Positions 1 through 10,188 of a DNA stretch of 64,000 bases are shown piece after piece. The notes under the pieces were generated by a model. It saw only the letters and a program-made list of their open reading frames with translations. It did not search any database and was not told where the DNA came from. The stretch's first letter is position 1; each line of letters starts with the position of its first letter. The position numbers and the translations under genes are program-made. This stretch comes from Eutreptiella sp. 'Long Island Sound 2002' (Eukaryota > Euglenozoa > Euglenophyceae > Eutreptiales > Eutreptiaceae), in the NCBI GenBank assembly GCA_964036045.1, contig OZ038384.1, positions 47,430,851 through 47,494,850 of the forward strand. Direction: 5' to 3'.

Positions 1-680
1 ACACGGGACGAGCATACCACTACCCGCAACCCATCTGCACCATGGCGCACATCCGAGGCAGCCAAGCCGACAACACCCTCATGAACCACCTGCAACATAA
101 GCTGCAAACCGCGTTGTACTTCTCAGCTCGTGACCCATCCCTACTGCCGGTACACCTACAAACACAACGTGCGCAACTCTTGCTCGAACAACTGCCCCTC
201 CTAGACAGGGTGGCACGCTGGTATGGCGGACGGGGTATAGACATACACCCGGAATAGACCATATGCCCCTGCCATCTCCAACAGCCGGAGACATGGGAAC
301 ACTTCAAACAATGCCCGTTGGCCCAAGAAGGCAACCACCTGGCCATGTGGACGCCAGAGGACACCATAGCACAATTCGCCGGATAGGGCGCGACCACGCC
401 ACCGGCAAATGAGGTTCGGCGCCTGATGCGGCAACCGAAGATCAAGGAGGCGGTGCTCAGGGGAGCGGTCCCACTCCAACTCTACAGGGTCATCGCCGAC
501 CACGCCCCAGAACTCAAGGCAACAATACGTCACATGCAACTCACCGCCGTCAAGAGAGGGGACGCACAGCTAAAGCACCGCATCCAGGTGTACGCACAAG
601 AAGCACAACAGTCATTTCACGACCGCCGTATGTATTACAACCTCCTCATCCATTACCAACACCCACAGCCCAGCGACTAA
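1..680 (+). pseudogene. C-terminal end of LINE-type ORF2 (post-RT zinc-knuckle region)
   Basis: One + strand frame runs from the window edge to a stop at 678-680, interrupted by in-frame TAG codons at 255-257 and near 383. Around 258-320 it encodes CPC, then ETWEHF and QCPL, the C..C..H..C pattern with a conserved E-W-H that closes ORF2 of many non-LTR retrotransposons after the RT (and RNase H) domains. The stretch before it (arginine- and leucine-rich, ending RVARWYGGRG) and the basic helical tail after it also fit that family end. The RT would lie left of the window. The two stops make it a pseudogene. It is not a confident clade assignment. Confidence 0.55.
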
Positions 681-752
681 CCACACACACGGGCATGCGG
701 CAACCAACGGGGAACTGCCACCGCACCACCCACCACACCGCACTGCACCAAA

Positions 753-1244
753 GTGCGCGCACTCCCGTATAGTGACCCGATCGTCCCGCGAACAATACCT
801 CTCCTCAGGATGCCCGAAGGTGAAGCTCCACATCCGCGGCCGGGAAACCCGTGCGGAGTCTGCTGCGAGGTACTCGACGAGAACGGCGCTCTGCTCCTTC
901 GGCATGACCTGGGCTGCACCAGAGCCGAGCAGCTGCACTGGTTGTGCAGCCCGTGCATCACGCAGTTTCATGTCTGCTCCCTTTGCCGACGGACGCATCC
1001 ACTCTGCACAGCTCTGGCGCCACGCGAAACACAATACGAGGACCTCACGCTCCACACACTGCGCACCCTGATTACCCAGAATGTCTTGAACAATGGCGCG
1101 GGGGACAGCCCTGACGTTGAGTGGTTGGACGTCCGCAGCGACGAGGACCTCGCGACACCGCCACCCCTGGCGCGCACCAACATGGGCGCTGCCAGTAGAG
1201 GGGGCGGACCCCACAATTTACGTCCCGGACTACGAACATTATGA
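753..1244 (+). CDS. RING-like zinc finger ORF of the C-rich retroelement
   Basis: This 163-codon frame has cysteines and histidine in RING order at about residues 35-85: CGVC, a 17-residue gap, C, then H-W-L-C-x2-C, six residues, and C-x2-C (CSLC). The C-to-H spacing is six residues, longer than the usual one to three, so it is RING-like rather than canonical. RING fingers bind zinc and usually recruit E2 ubiquitin-conjugating enzymes. The frame appears to continue, after a shift near 1,190-1,210, into the next ORF (acidic, Tyr-containing stretch at about 1,205-1,260). It starts about 70 bp after the LINE ORF2 stop and may be ORF1 of a following copy. Confidence 0.45.
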   Translation: MRALPYSDPIVPRTIPLLRMPEGEAPHPRPGNPCGVCCEVLDENGALLLRHDLGCTRAEQLHWLCSPCITQFHVCSLCRRTHPLCTALAPRETQYEDLTLHTLRTLITQNVLNNGAGDSPDVEWLDVRSDEDLATPPPLARTNMGAASRGGGPHNLRPGLRTL

Positions 1245-2700
1245 CGACGTGCCACGGGGCAGTCTACCCCCCGTTGGCAATCCGTCAGACAGTTGGGGCC
1301 CCCTCACCACCATGAACCTCAACAACTACCGTCGTCACCCTCACCGGCCGCCTCCCGTTCGTCTTTGGCTGGCTGGTGGGGGACGTGGAGTGGGCAATGG
1401 GGGTCGCCGAGGCGCCCATGGCGGCGAATGGGGGGATTTCTTCCACTGCAGCCGGGCCCTGACCAAAGGGGCGCCCAAGAGGCTGATGGCGGCATATCCC
1501 ACGTGGGAGGGCATACCCCTCGCCCGCAGCCTCGCACCATTTGCACGGGGCGCCCAAAAGCCGCACATCCCACCGCCGCGGCACATACGGCAATGCGGCG
1601 GTGGCCAGGATGATGGCCGGAGGTGCCCGGCACCACAGCTCCTCCTCCTCCACCCGGAGAACCGCGACGATCACCACCCTCCCGCCCCGGTCGCGTGCCA
1701 CAGCAGCAACCAGGGCCACAAATGTACGCGCTCTGGCGCCATCGGGAGTTGGCGTGCCGCACAGCCGAGCGGCCTCCACGTCCTCCAGCCCGTCCACCTC
1801 TACCCCCCACGAATCCGTCAACTCACCACACGGACAGCAGGCGGCCGACAGCACGTGGACTACGGGGGTTCTTGCACCATCGCGGGCCGGCGCGCCACAG
1901 AGCCCCTGACAAGAAGGTGCATCCAAACGCGCGGCACAGCGACACAAGCCACAACACCACACAGCCAAAGCGATCCGAGAACACCGGGCGTCACCTGCCG
2001 GGAGCGGAGTCGTGCCCAGCCCCATGAATACGGCGGCAGTAGGCACCAACCCGAACAACCCCCTGGCAACGCACTCCGGCAAATGGGCCCAACCCCGGGC
2101 CCGAAAGCCAACACGGCTCCACAACCCCAAACACCACCGGGCGCGTCCACATGCGGCCGCCAGCCGGCGGCCCGCCAGGCAGCGGCGACACAGGCCCACC
2201 CGGAGCCCCGCCCACGCCACGGCACACCAAACCGGCCGACGGAGGGGCCGGCACACGCGCCACCCGAAGGCCCCCCCACACAGTCACGTACCGCTACCCC
2301 GACCGACACCACCAACATCCGGCCCTTCGGCACCGTGCGCCCCCATGCCCACAACCCCACTGAAAGCCCCAGTCCCCAGGCTCCGGTGCCACCCAGCGCA
2401 TCCGCCCAGGGGGACCATCCGAAGGCCCCGGCAAAAGCCGAACCGGCATCTCAACGGCACCACGACCCGCCAGCCGGGCCGGCAGTGCGGCCCACAGAAA
2501 CATCATCTCGCAATCGCCAGGCCCCAAACCTGGGCGCGAACCCAGACCCGGACCCGGCACATGCCACCGTCCCGGCTGACACCCCGCGGCCCGCCGACCC
2601 GGTAAACCAGCCCGGACCGACGCCCGTGTCAAAAGGCCACACCCGGGAGACAGCGCAACCGACAGGAGACGCAGCTACGCCGCCCGCATCGCCCGCCTAG
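1093..2700 (+). CDS. Proline-rich ORF following the RING-like frame
   Basis: A 535-codon open frame that is very rich in Pro, Ala, Arg, Thr and His. The stretch at about 1,205-1,330 (acidic, YVPDYEHYDD, then Asn-rich) looks like protein-coding sequence continuing the RING frame after a frameshift. Most of the remainder may stay open simply because T is rare on this strand, which removes stop codons. No domain is recognised. It may be a disordered linker of a retroelement ORF1. Confidence 0.3.
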   Translation: MARGTALTLSGWTSAATRTSRHRHPWRAPTWALPVEGADPTIYVPDYEHYDDVPRGSLPPVGNPSDSWGPLTTMNLNNYRRHPHRPPPVRLWLAGGGRGVGNGGRRGAHGGEWGDFFHCSRALTKGAPKRLMAAYPTWEGIPLARSLAPFARGAQKPHIPPPRHIRQCGGGQDDGRRCPAPQLLLLHPENRDDHHPPAPVACHSSNQGHKCTRSGAIGSWRAAQPSGLHVLQPVHLYPPRIRQLTTRTAGGRQHVDYGGSCTIAGRRATEPLTRRCIQTRGTATQATTPHSQSDPRTPGVTCRERSRAQPHEYGGSRHQPEQPPGNALRQMGPTPGPKANTAPQPQTPPGASTCGRQPAARQAAATQAHPEPRPRHGTPNRPTEGPAHAPPEGPPTQSRTATPTDTTNIRPFGTVRPHAHNPTESPSPQAPVPPSASAQGDHPKAPAKAEPASQRHHDPPAGPAVRPTETSSRNRQAPNLGANPDPDPAHATVPADTPRPADPVNQPGPTPVSKGHTRETAQPTGDAATPPASPA

Positions 2701-2806
2701 CCACAACGCGAGTAGCCCACAGAGGGCGCCACGGAGACAAGGGGGGGACACCCGCAGCGGACAGAAGCGCCACCGCGGGCGACGGACCTACCCCAAACGG
2801 GGAAAC

Positions 2807-3928
2807 TTGGCGGGGGGGCGGACCAACCACAGAACCAGCGTGCCGGCCCACCGGGCATGGAGGCAAACGGAAGTGGTGAGGCATCGACCACTGGCCCAAC
2901 CTAGAACGCAGCCTGAAGAACCAGTGCTGGACACCGAGCATGTCGCCAGCCTCCCCCCACCATCCGCCCCTGGGGCGCAACCCGCGGGTCGCGCGGACGC
3001 CGCCCCCTTAGCGAGCCCCGCGCATCATGCCGACGCAAGCACGCCAGGGGAGGCGCCAGCACGGGGTCCACTTGAAACCCACCCCTATTCTGAAGCCCGG
3101 GAAACCACACCGGACACGCCCCAGCGCGCAGCCGACAGGGAAACGTCGCCCAGCGGGCATAACCGCGACGAAGACTCTTTCGATGCCTTCATGGAGTCCT
3201 GCATGAGTGACCCCCACGCGGACCCAGCACTGGCGGCCCCGCGCGTCCGCCCGGAGCCACGACGCGACTATACAGAGGGCAAACCCATCACGCCATCGCG
3301 CCAGGCACACCTCCAGCGCGATTACACGGTCCTGGGGAAAACTGAGCATGCTACCGGCGCGGATGGCGGGCCCGCGACCGCGAGTGGGGCAGCGGACCAG
3401 GCTGCAGGCGACCGCAGCGCCCCAAGGACCGTGGCGCGCGTGGAGGGGGGCACCAACACCGCTAGCGAGCATACCGGTAAGTCACCGGGGACCGCCCCGC
3501 CCTGGGGGCGAGGGCATCTGGACTACGCGCGCTTGGAGGGCGACGCCCGCCACCTGAGCGACCACGCAGAACAGGCAGCGGCCCGGAACCTGGGCAAATG
3601 GATCGACAGGCTCACCACAGAGCAGCAGATTGCCCTGGCAGTCCGCATCCGCTGGCTGCTTACTTTGCGGTCCCGTCACCTCACGGAGGGATCCCGCACC
3701 ATGGCAGACATCACCTTTGGCCATCGGATGGGGCACACACCTCCCGCCACCATGGACCACCGTGGCCAGTGGCACTGGGTGGCCACCCGGCTCATGGCGC
3801 TTATGGGGGCCTACAGCCCGGAAGAAATGAACGGACTACACTGGCAATGGCACCAGCGCGCAGCCCTGCGCATCTGTACAACCATGCAAAGGCACAACGT
3901 CTGGGACATCCCTGGATCCCCGGGCTAG
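2807..3928 (+). CDS. Unrecognised retroelement ORF, disordered N part and helical C part
   Basis: The first two thirds of this 373-codon frame are Pro/Ala/Asp-rich. An acidic stretch (DEDSFDAFMESCMSD, about 3,166-3,213) and a C-terminal helical region (about 3,560-3,900) including LGKWIDRLTTEQQIALAV and several Trp/His residues look like true coding sequence rather than composition. No family is recognised. Its position between the RING-like and Ulp1-like parts suggests it belongs to the same retroelement polyprotein, in a different frame because of indels. Confidence 0.35.
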   Translation: MAGGRTNHRTSVPAHRAWRQTEVVRHRPLAQPRTQPEEPVLDTEHVASLPPPSAPGAQPAGRADAAPLASPAHHADASTPGEAPARGPLETHPYSEARETTPDTPQRAADRETSPSGHNRDEDSFDAFMESCMSDPHADPALAAPRVRPEPRRDYTEGKPITPSRQAHLQRDYTVLGKTEHATGADGGPATASGAADQAAGDRSAPRTVARVEGGTNTASEHTGKSPGTAPPWGRGHLDYARLEGDARHLSDHAEQAAARNLGKWIDRLTTEQQIALAVRIRWLLTLRSRHLTEGSRTMADITFGHRMGHTPPATMDHRGQWHWVATRLMALMGAYSPEEMNGLHWQWHQRAALRICTTMQRHNVWDIPGSPG

Positions 3929-5109
3929 CAAAGCACGCCCCAGGCCACCGGCGACCACGGTCCCAAGAGGTCCCGGAGCCACCCAGGCAGGCGGCGGGCC
4001 GTAACTCTCCGAAACGCCACCAGGGGACACCACCCGGAGTGGGTTCCCCCTCTGGCACGTACAGAGGCCATCTCCGACCGCTCGCCCCGCGGAGGGGCCA
4101 AGGCAGTCCTCACACCTCAGGGATGCAAGGCGGAATGCCGAAGCGGAACCAGGAGACACCGAACCCAGGCCGTTCCCGGCGCCGCAGCCGCACGCAGCAC
4201 GGCGAGTCGTCTTCCACGGGGATACGGACAGAGGCCATAGAAGTCCCAGCGACCTCCACGCCCAACAGACATCATCTACCAGCGATTCCCGACGCCAGTC
4301 CACAAGGCCCCACACCGATTGGGCGCACATCCCCACCATTCCCACACCAGCCGAGCGGGAGCGACAGGCAGCGCTTCACACAGACCCCCAGCGGGCAGCA
4401 GACGGAGCGTCCAGCTCATCAGCCACCTCCCTCCCAGGGTCCGCGGCCGGCCCACTGCCGGGGGGATAGCACGCCACGGACACACGGCCAAGGGAACCCG
4501 CGGCCAACCAAAGGCCTGCACAAGGGGTGTGGGGACAACCCTCCCAACACCCCCCCCCCCTGCGAGCGGGGCACGATGACACCGGTCCCGGAGACGGGCA
4601 CCGGCCACCCAACTAGGCTCGTACACCACGGGGTTCCCCACCCCAGCTGCAACACGGCCAAACCGCCAGGGCGCGGAGGACTCACCGCAACAACGGGAGC
4701 TCGACGCTAGCGGCCCAGGAGCGGACGCAGAAATGACAGAGACCTCTGGCCGTCAGGAGTCCGGTAACCCACTGCCCGCCACCGCGCCCTGCTCGATGCC
4801 CCAGCAACGGGAGCCCTCACCGGGGAACGTGCCTGGGGGACACCGTGGTACCACCCCAGGGCACCCCTCCCCGACTGGCGCCACACCGGACCAGGACCGG
4901 GAGACCATGCCCCCCCCACCTCCCCGACCACCGCAACGGAGGGACACGGGTCCCTTTGACGACGCGTAACTGAGGGTGCTCTACAGCATCCACGCCGTTG
5001 CACCCTCGAGCGAGCTAGTGGCAGCCCTCCAGGAACACCTCCAGGACGTCAACCCGAGCAGGCTCTTCGCCGTGGGGCCCCTGCCGCACGCCGCAACAAC
5101 CAAAATCTT
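3929..5109 (+). other. C-rich, proline-rich stretch without recognised domain
   Basis: A + strand frame stays open from 3,598 to 4,710, but its residues (Pro, Arg, Gly, Thr, His) match the base composition. A short frame at 4,976-5,167 contains a plausible helical segment (ELVAALQEHLQDVNPSRLF). It probably continues into the Ulp1-like region through a frameshift near 5,105. No domain is recognised. Confidence 0.3.
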
Positions 5110-5898
5110 GTGCGGCGGCTCCAGGCGCTCGTCACCCCTGGGACACAGATCACGGGCAACCTTGTAGACGCGTGGATCTGGTGGTTCAACACCCACCAGC
5201 AGGACCGAGGAGGCATATGGGTCCCACACCTGGGCTTGGCACACACGCTCATAGCACCACCGACCGACCCCAGGCCCGCGCCCAGCGCCGGGGGCCGGGA
5301 ACGGGCCGCCCCGCCACCGAGAGCCGAAACCCTCCGCATCCCACGGTACGAGGGCCTGGCGGAATGAGAAAGCAGGAGAGCCCAGGATAGGGGGCGTAAC
5401 CTCACGAGCATGGTGGAGCGGTACACAGAGACGGCATGTGCAGGGCCTCCACCACGCGAACATGACCCCACCACCATCGCCATGATCGTGTTGGAAAGTC
5501 GCCGCTACTACCAAGTGTGGATCACCCCGCACCCGCAGGAGAGCCACTGGAGACTGGAGGCCATCGACGTCATGCTCGCGGCGACCACAGCCCTGCCAGA
5601 CCGCCTCACCCCCCTGCCCAATGACCAGCCCCCGGACCCCCTAGCGGGCATCGTGTCAGGGACGGCCGGCGCCTGGCACCCAGGCCATGCCCTCTACGGC
5701 CTCTGGCGGTGGGCGCAGCGCCGCTGGTCGCACACCAGGGACTGGACGGCGACATGGAGGTTCCACCTGGACAGCGGGCAGCAGCTGGAGGCCATCCCCC
5801 AGCGCAAGCGGACGGCAGAGACCTCCACAGCGACCAACCTGTGCCCCGTCTTTAGGATCCACCAGATCCGGGCACTGGCGATGGGCGAGCAACTGTAG
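5110..5898 (+). pseudogene. Ulp1-like (C48-type) cysteine protease remnant
   Basis: Two ORFs, 5,110-5,367 and 5,410-5,898, lie in the same frame, separated by a TGA at 5,365-5,367. The pattern is that of Ulp1/SENP-type SUMO proteases. It has an N-terminal PGTQITGNLVDAWIWWFN resembling the family's 'L..DEVIN.Y' helix, and then VWITPHPQESHWRLEAIDV, where HW would be the catalytic His strand followed by the Asp region. At the end, NLCPVFRIHQIRALAMG sits where the family has DCGVF with the catalytic Cys. The Asp-Cys-Gly triad around the Cys is altered (LCP), so activity is doubtful. Ulp1- and OTU-type proteases are known in some eukaryotic transposable elements. Assignment rests on motif order only. 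Confidence 0.45.
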
Positions 5899-7255
5899 CT
5901 CGCTGGCCGCACTGAGACGGAAGCTGAGGCGGCACACGCGGCCCTTGTGCACGAAGCCCTCAGTGCTCTCCGCAGCGCCCTCGTGCGACGCGTGGGAAAC
6001 CCCGGAGAGACCTGAACCACCGCGAGCCGAAACCGGGAACACACCCTCATGAAGACACGAGCCAACACCGTCAGGACCGCCCCGCCCCACCCGACGCGGC
6101 ACACGGGTGCCCTGCCCACCGCAGCCGGTCAACGGCAGTGCAGCGACGATGCATCGCCGCGGACGCGCGGCGCGAATCCCGCACCGGCCACCCGCAAGTG
6201 AGGAGACGATGTGGCAGACCCGGGATCGCGTCGTCCTGCCAGAGGCCCCGACGAGTGGCGTCAAACCAGCGGCTGCAGAACCTGCCGTCAACCGCGGCGA
6301 CCCCAGGCAAGCCAACCTTGCCCAAGAGGACCCCCTCGTAAAACCCGACAACGCGCGACCGCGCAACACACTCCACCAACGCCTGTCGGTCGAGCACGCC
6401 GGCAGGAAAGGCATGGGCCTGTCTGGCACATGCAGCGGACACCCAACGAATACGGGCTAGCCTTAGCGGCCAATGATGTCGAACAAGAACAATGACCCAA
6501 CGAATTCCTCCCACATCCCCAGGGCGGGGGCCACGCTCCCCGGACCCCCGCAATCCGCGCACGTCAGAGAAGGGGACGAGGCCCAACACAGACCTGTCCT
6601 TCCACCTAACCCTCCTCTCCCACAAACCGGACACACGATGGACCGGACCAAGGGGGCGGCCAAACACGCGGGACCCACAGCCTGACCGATGACCACGGGA
6701 ATGTTATCAAGAAGTCGTCAAGAACGTTACCTTCCAAGGCGAGGATCAAGGGATACGTGCGCCACTGGAACCGGCCCGCGCCTTCTGCGAGAAAGTTAAA
6801 CGCCTGGGACGCTGCGGCGGTTTCGGCACATGTAACCTGCGAGAATGGTGCGAGGGACACGTTCCCCGCAGCATAGAAAGCTAACAGCGTCAAGGGACGA
6901 GAGGGGGGCCTCGACACTGACCAGCATTCCCTTCCTCCGGACCCCTACCAGGAACACGCAAGGGGCCAAGAGCTCGCCACACGGGACCCACGAGCCCGCC
7001 GGCCCTTTCTGGCGAACACGGGAATGTTACGCCGAGCCAAGCCCGCCGCGCCCGACGGGACTCCCCGACACCAGAGCACGAGCCAGGCCACCCTAACCTC
7101 CCGACACCGCACTTCGGCACCGACGCGCCAGCCACGGAACCCGCAAGACACGGCACGATACGGCACACGACAGGCAGGCAAACACGAGCACGAGCACCGC
7201 ACCACCGAGCCGGACACATGGGACTTTATGACGTCCAAAAATCCCAACACCTGCA
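5899..7255 (+). other. C-rich non-coding tail of the retroelement block
   Basis: The same C-rich composition continues with only short frames and no recognised domain. It ends with a run of A (from about 7,261) beside an abrupt change to AT-rich sequence. This could be a 3' untranslated region with a short A tail, although that is not proven. Confidence 0.35.
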
Positions 7256-7295
7256 GCATGAAAAAAAAACCCCTTTTAAGTAATTAGCATCTTAT

Positions 7296-7850
7296 AAATT
7301 GTGTTTGGGCGATCCGTGTGTCCATACAACATGCTTTTTCGCATCCAGCACCCTCAAAATAGGTGTGGTGGGTCGTCAACTGCTTGTCTAAGGCAAAAAA
7401 ACTTAATTTCTGACCAACAAACGGCAATTTTTGGCCATTTTTTCTTGAAAAATGGCAAAATTTGGTGCATACGCATGCCGTAAATCGTGTTCTTCTGATC
7501 TGTGTGCCCCTGAAACCTGCTTGTTCACATCCAGCACGCTCAAAATAGGGGGAGGGATCCTTCAACTGCTTGACTCAAGCCAAAAGAAATCAATTTTTGA
7601 CCAAAAAGGGCCATTTTTGGCCAACGTTCCATGAAAAATGGCAAATTTTGGTACTTACGGGTGCTGTAAATGGACTTTTCGATATCTCTGTGCCTCTTCA
7701 ACCTTTTTTTTCTCATCCAGCACCCCCGAAATAGGGGCCGGGTGTCTTCAACTACTCGTCTGAAGCAAAAAAAACTCAATTTTTGACCAAAAAAAGCCCA
7801 TCTTTGGCCGTTTTTTTCATGAAAAATGGCAAATTTTTGTGCATACTAGG
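7296..7850. repeat. Three tandem copies of a 186-bp repeat
   Basis: Units start at 7,296, 7,482 and 7,668, giving exactly 186 bp between equivalent positions. Each begins with AAAT, has a CATCCAGCACnC / AAATAGG block near its middle and ends with an AAAAATGGCAAATTTTGG-like block and a 'gcatac' or 'acttac' word. The copies differ at many positions, so the array is old. The sequence is AT-rich, unlike both flanks. The unit length is in the range of satellite monomers. Confidence 0.8.
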
Positions 7851-8639
7851 ATACTAGCAGCACCCTGAAGCTCCCATGGGGAGCACGGGAATGCACCGAG
7901 GGGGACCGAAGGGGCCTTGCAACCGGCGGTGTTGTACATATGATCGGCACAAGCGTAGCTGCAAGGACGGCCGAAGGGCACTGCGAAATACCAGATGATG
8001 AATTGTGCGTGTAAAGATGCCTCCAGGGCGGGACAGGGCGTGTCGTACCGAATTGCAAAAGTTTTTCTCACGCGGTCGTACCAATTGTTGCTACCCTTCT
8101 TTCCCTGAGGACACGCCCCAGCATGAGGGGGCGGCGCACCGTCACAACGTACCGTACCGGCCCAACGCAACTGGAACAACCGGAAGCGACCCTACACGAC
8201 CGCCACGGCCCAACGCATCCAACGGCAGGACAAGTGGGCCATTGGGCGGTGCAGACAGTGACGCACCAACCACAGTAATGCCAACAACAGAACAGCCACA
8301 CGCGGGGACGTCCCGAAACCGGGCACACCGCGAAACAACATCCCTGCCGGGAAAAAAGGGACGTAGGGACAACTACAGCGACCAAACACGGCCGGCCGGG
8401 CCTATACAGGCCACCACAAAACCCAGACGGGCAGACCAGTGGCAAACCAACACCAGCGAACCAACACCACGCACCAGGCACGCCCTGGTCGCAACACATC
8501 AACCGCACCGGACAGGCCGGCCGCCGCAACCCTCAGAACAAACTGGGAAGACAACGAAAACCACGTCCAACTACATCAGCGCGGGCTACACAACCGGCTG
8601 CCGATCAAACTGCTGCAGGACAAGGACCAGACAATGAAC
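7851..8639. other. C/A-rich sequence without recognised gene
   Basis: After the 186-bp repeats the + strand becomes A/C-rich again from about 8,100. A 210-codon + frame (8,005-8,637) is Thr/Arg/Asn/Pro-rich and has no recognised domain. Its openness is explained by the scarcity of T. It resembles the tail of the C-rich block on the left in composition. Confidence 0.3.
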
Positions 8640-9215
8640 AGACCACACGCAAGCTCGCCAACACCCAACCGGCCAGGCATGCAAGGGTTGAAACGGGAAC
8701 GGCGTCTAATGGGCTGGCGACAACATGCTGCGCCACGCCCGCCAACCACCATACCCACAAGCACAACAGAACACCGCAACTCTACCACCACGAACCCGAC
8801 CAACCATCATTAACCAACTGCACCACACTACACTTGGACAAACAAAGACGCAACTAACCGGCACTGAAACGGACGTGCCGGCTACACAAACAACATTCGG
8901 CTATACGACCACCGGCAGCAGCGCAACGGAACCCACGCAAACCCAGCAGACCATGAGCTGGCCACGACAACCGCGCACAAACCACACCGGAGCTGCAGCT
9001 GCAACCTGACCGTAAACAGACCACACGCAAGCCGGCCAACATCAAACCAGCCAGGCGTGCACGGGTCAAGACGGGAACGGGGCCCAAAGGGTGGGCCACA
9101 CCATGATGCGCCACGCCCGCCAACGGCCATACCCACGAACAAAACAGAATGTCGTGACTATACCATCACGCAGCCGACCAACCAACATTAACAAACTACA
9201 TCGAACCATTCAGCA
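8640..9215. repeat. Diverged 378-bp tandem duplication
   Basis: The stretch starting GACCACACGCAAGC at 8,641 recurs at 9,019 (378 bp later). It is followed in both by a related block containing CGCCACGCCCGCCAAC, CCATACCCAC and GACCAACCA. The second copy fades after about 9,215. No coding function is seen. Confidence 0.6.
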
Positions 9216-9972
9216 ACCAACCAACCAACCACAACGACCAACTTGGAACCCCCGGCCCACCGGGAGAGTGCAAGCTCGACCAAGTCAGGAGGCGTGAGTG
9301 TGCGCCACGGCATGCGAGTCCCCTAGCACGTGTACCTCCAAATCGCCTCGCGCCTACTGAAAACCAACGCAGGTGGGGGTGCCTGCAGGACAGGGCCTTT
9401 GGCCTGGCTCTGGGCCCCTGGGCCCCAGAATTCGGAGGTTGATCAGGATGTGCGATGGGACCCTCCCCCACGTATCATCCGCCCGAAGAAGAGGAATGTG
9501 AAACTTCGGTCGAACATGGGTTACGTCTCTGGGCAGAACCAGCTGTAGGGTACTGCTCGCGGTGACCGCGCCCTTCCCTCGTGTGGGGGAGTCGCTTTGT
9601 GGGGGGACGTGCAGTAGGGCCGTGGCTGGGTGAGCAAAAGCCCCTTGGTAAGACCTCCCCTCGGTGGTAACCCCGGTCCGGAGACGACCTACCTACCTAC
9701 TAGTGGCTGGCTGCCCTGTTGTGTGGTGCGGGTTGCTGTGTGGTCCTGCTCTCCCTTCGTGCTCTGCTCCCTTGTGGTGTGCCCCGTGGTGCTGTGCTTA
9801 TGTCTGGTACTGTGCTGTTCTGTCTTGCTGCCTTGTTTGCTTTGTTGCCTGTGTTTGTTTGCTTTCTTCTCCTCTTAAAAACCGCTGCAAAATTGGTTGA
9901 ATTGTATTTCGACTTTTGGAGATGAAATAGAATTATACAGTACCCAACACACGCACGCAGGCAGGCAGCAAA
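9216..9972 (+). other. GC-rich to T-rich unassigned sequence
   Basis: A short frame (9,330-9,548) ends with a basic stretch (RIIRPKKRNVKLR) and is followed by G-rich then pyrimidine-rich sequence. The pyrimidine-rich part carries CCTACCTACCTAC near 9,690 and a C/T/G-rich run at 9,715-9,870. It ends in AT-rich sequence near 9,900. This order resembles the 3' end of a non-LTR element, but no diagnostic domain is present. Confidence 0.2.
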
Positions 9973-10068
9973 ATGACTTCTGCATCGCTGTCTTACTTGC
10001 TACCCTGCGACCTCGATGGTGGCGTTGTCGTTGATGGTGTCATCTTTGCAAGCAGTTGCGAGCATCTA

Positions 10069-10180
10069 TCAGGGTCGGTGCTCCTGGGGAGCGGTACCAG
10101 GGTCGGTGCTCCTGAAGAGCAAGGGTCGGTGTTCCTGAGGAGCTGGCTCCTCAGGAGCAGGGTCGGCAATTCTCAGGGGC
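10069..10180. repeat. Short minisatellite GGGTCGGTGCTCCTGAGGAGC with hairpin
   Basis: About four imperfect copies of a word like AGGGTCGGTGCTCCTGAGGAGC occur between 10,069 and 10,180. The third unit is followed directly by its complement (CTGAGGAGC, TG, GCTCCTCAG), forming a perfect stem that could fold into a hairpin. Confidence 0.7.
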
Positions 10181-10188
10181 AGCCATCT

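Larger units (their letters stand above)
1..7255 (+). mobile_element. C-rich block of non-LTR retroelement remnants
   Basis: The whole block shares a strong compositional bias on the + strand (C far above G, A above T) that stops near 7,255, where AT-rich sequence begins. Inside it, on the + strand, lie a LINE-like ORF2 end, a RING-like finger ORF, proline-rich reading frames and an Ulp1-like protease remnant. The simplest reading is the 3' end of one non-LTR element followed by the 5' or ORF1 part of another related copy. No reverse transcriptase or endonuclease core is visible, so assignment as one element is inference. All reading frames are broken by stops or shifts. Confidence 0.5.

Noticed and set aside
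1285-2256. 323-codon - strand ORF rich in Cys, Arg and Gly
   Set aside because: Complement of the C-rich proline-rich frame. No motif, and open only because the strand lacks A-rich stop codons.
7296-7850. CRISPR-like array
   Set aside because: Units are contiguous 186-bp satellites without short identical repeats and variable spacers, and the window is eukaryotic.
9400-9720. Ribosomal RNA-like or tRNA gene
   Set aside because: GC-rich hairpins are present, but no conserved rRNA core words or tRNA A/B boxes in the right spacing were found.
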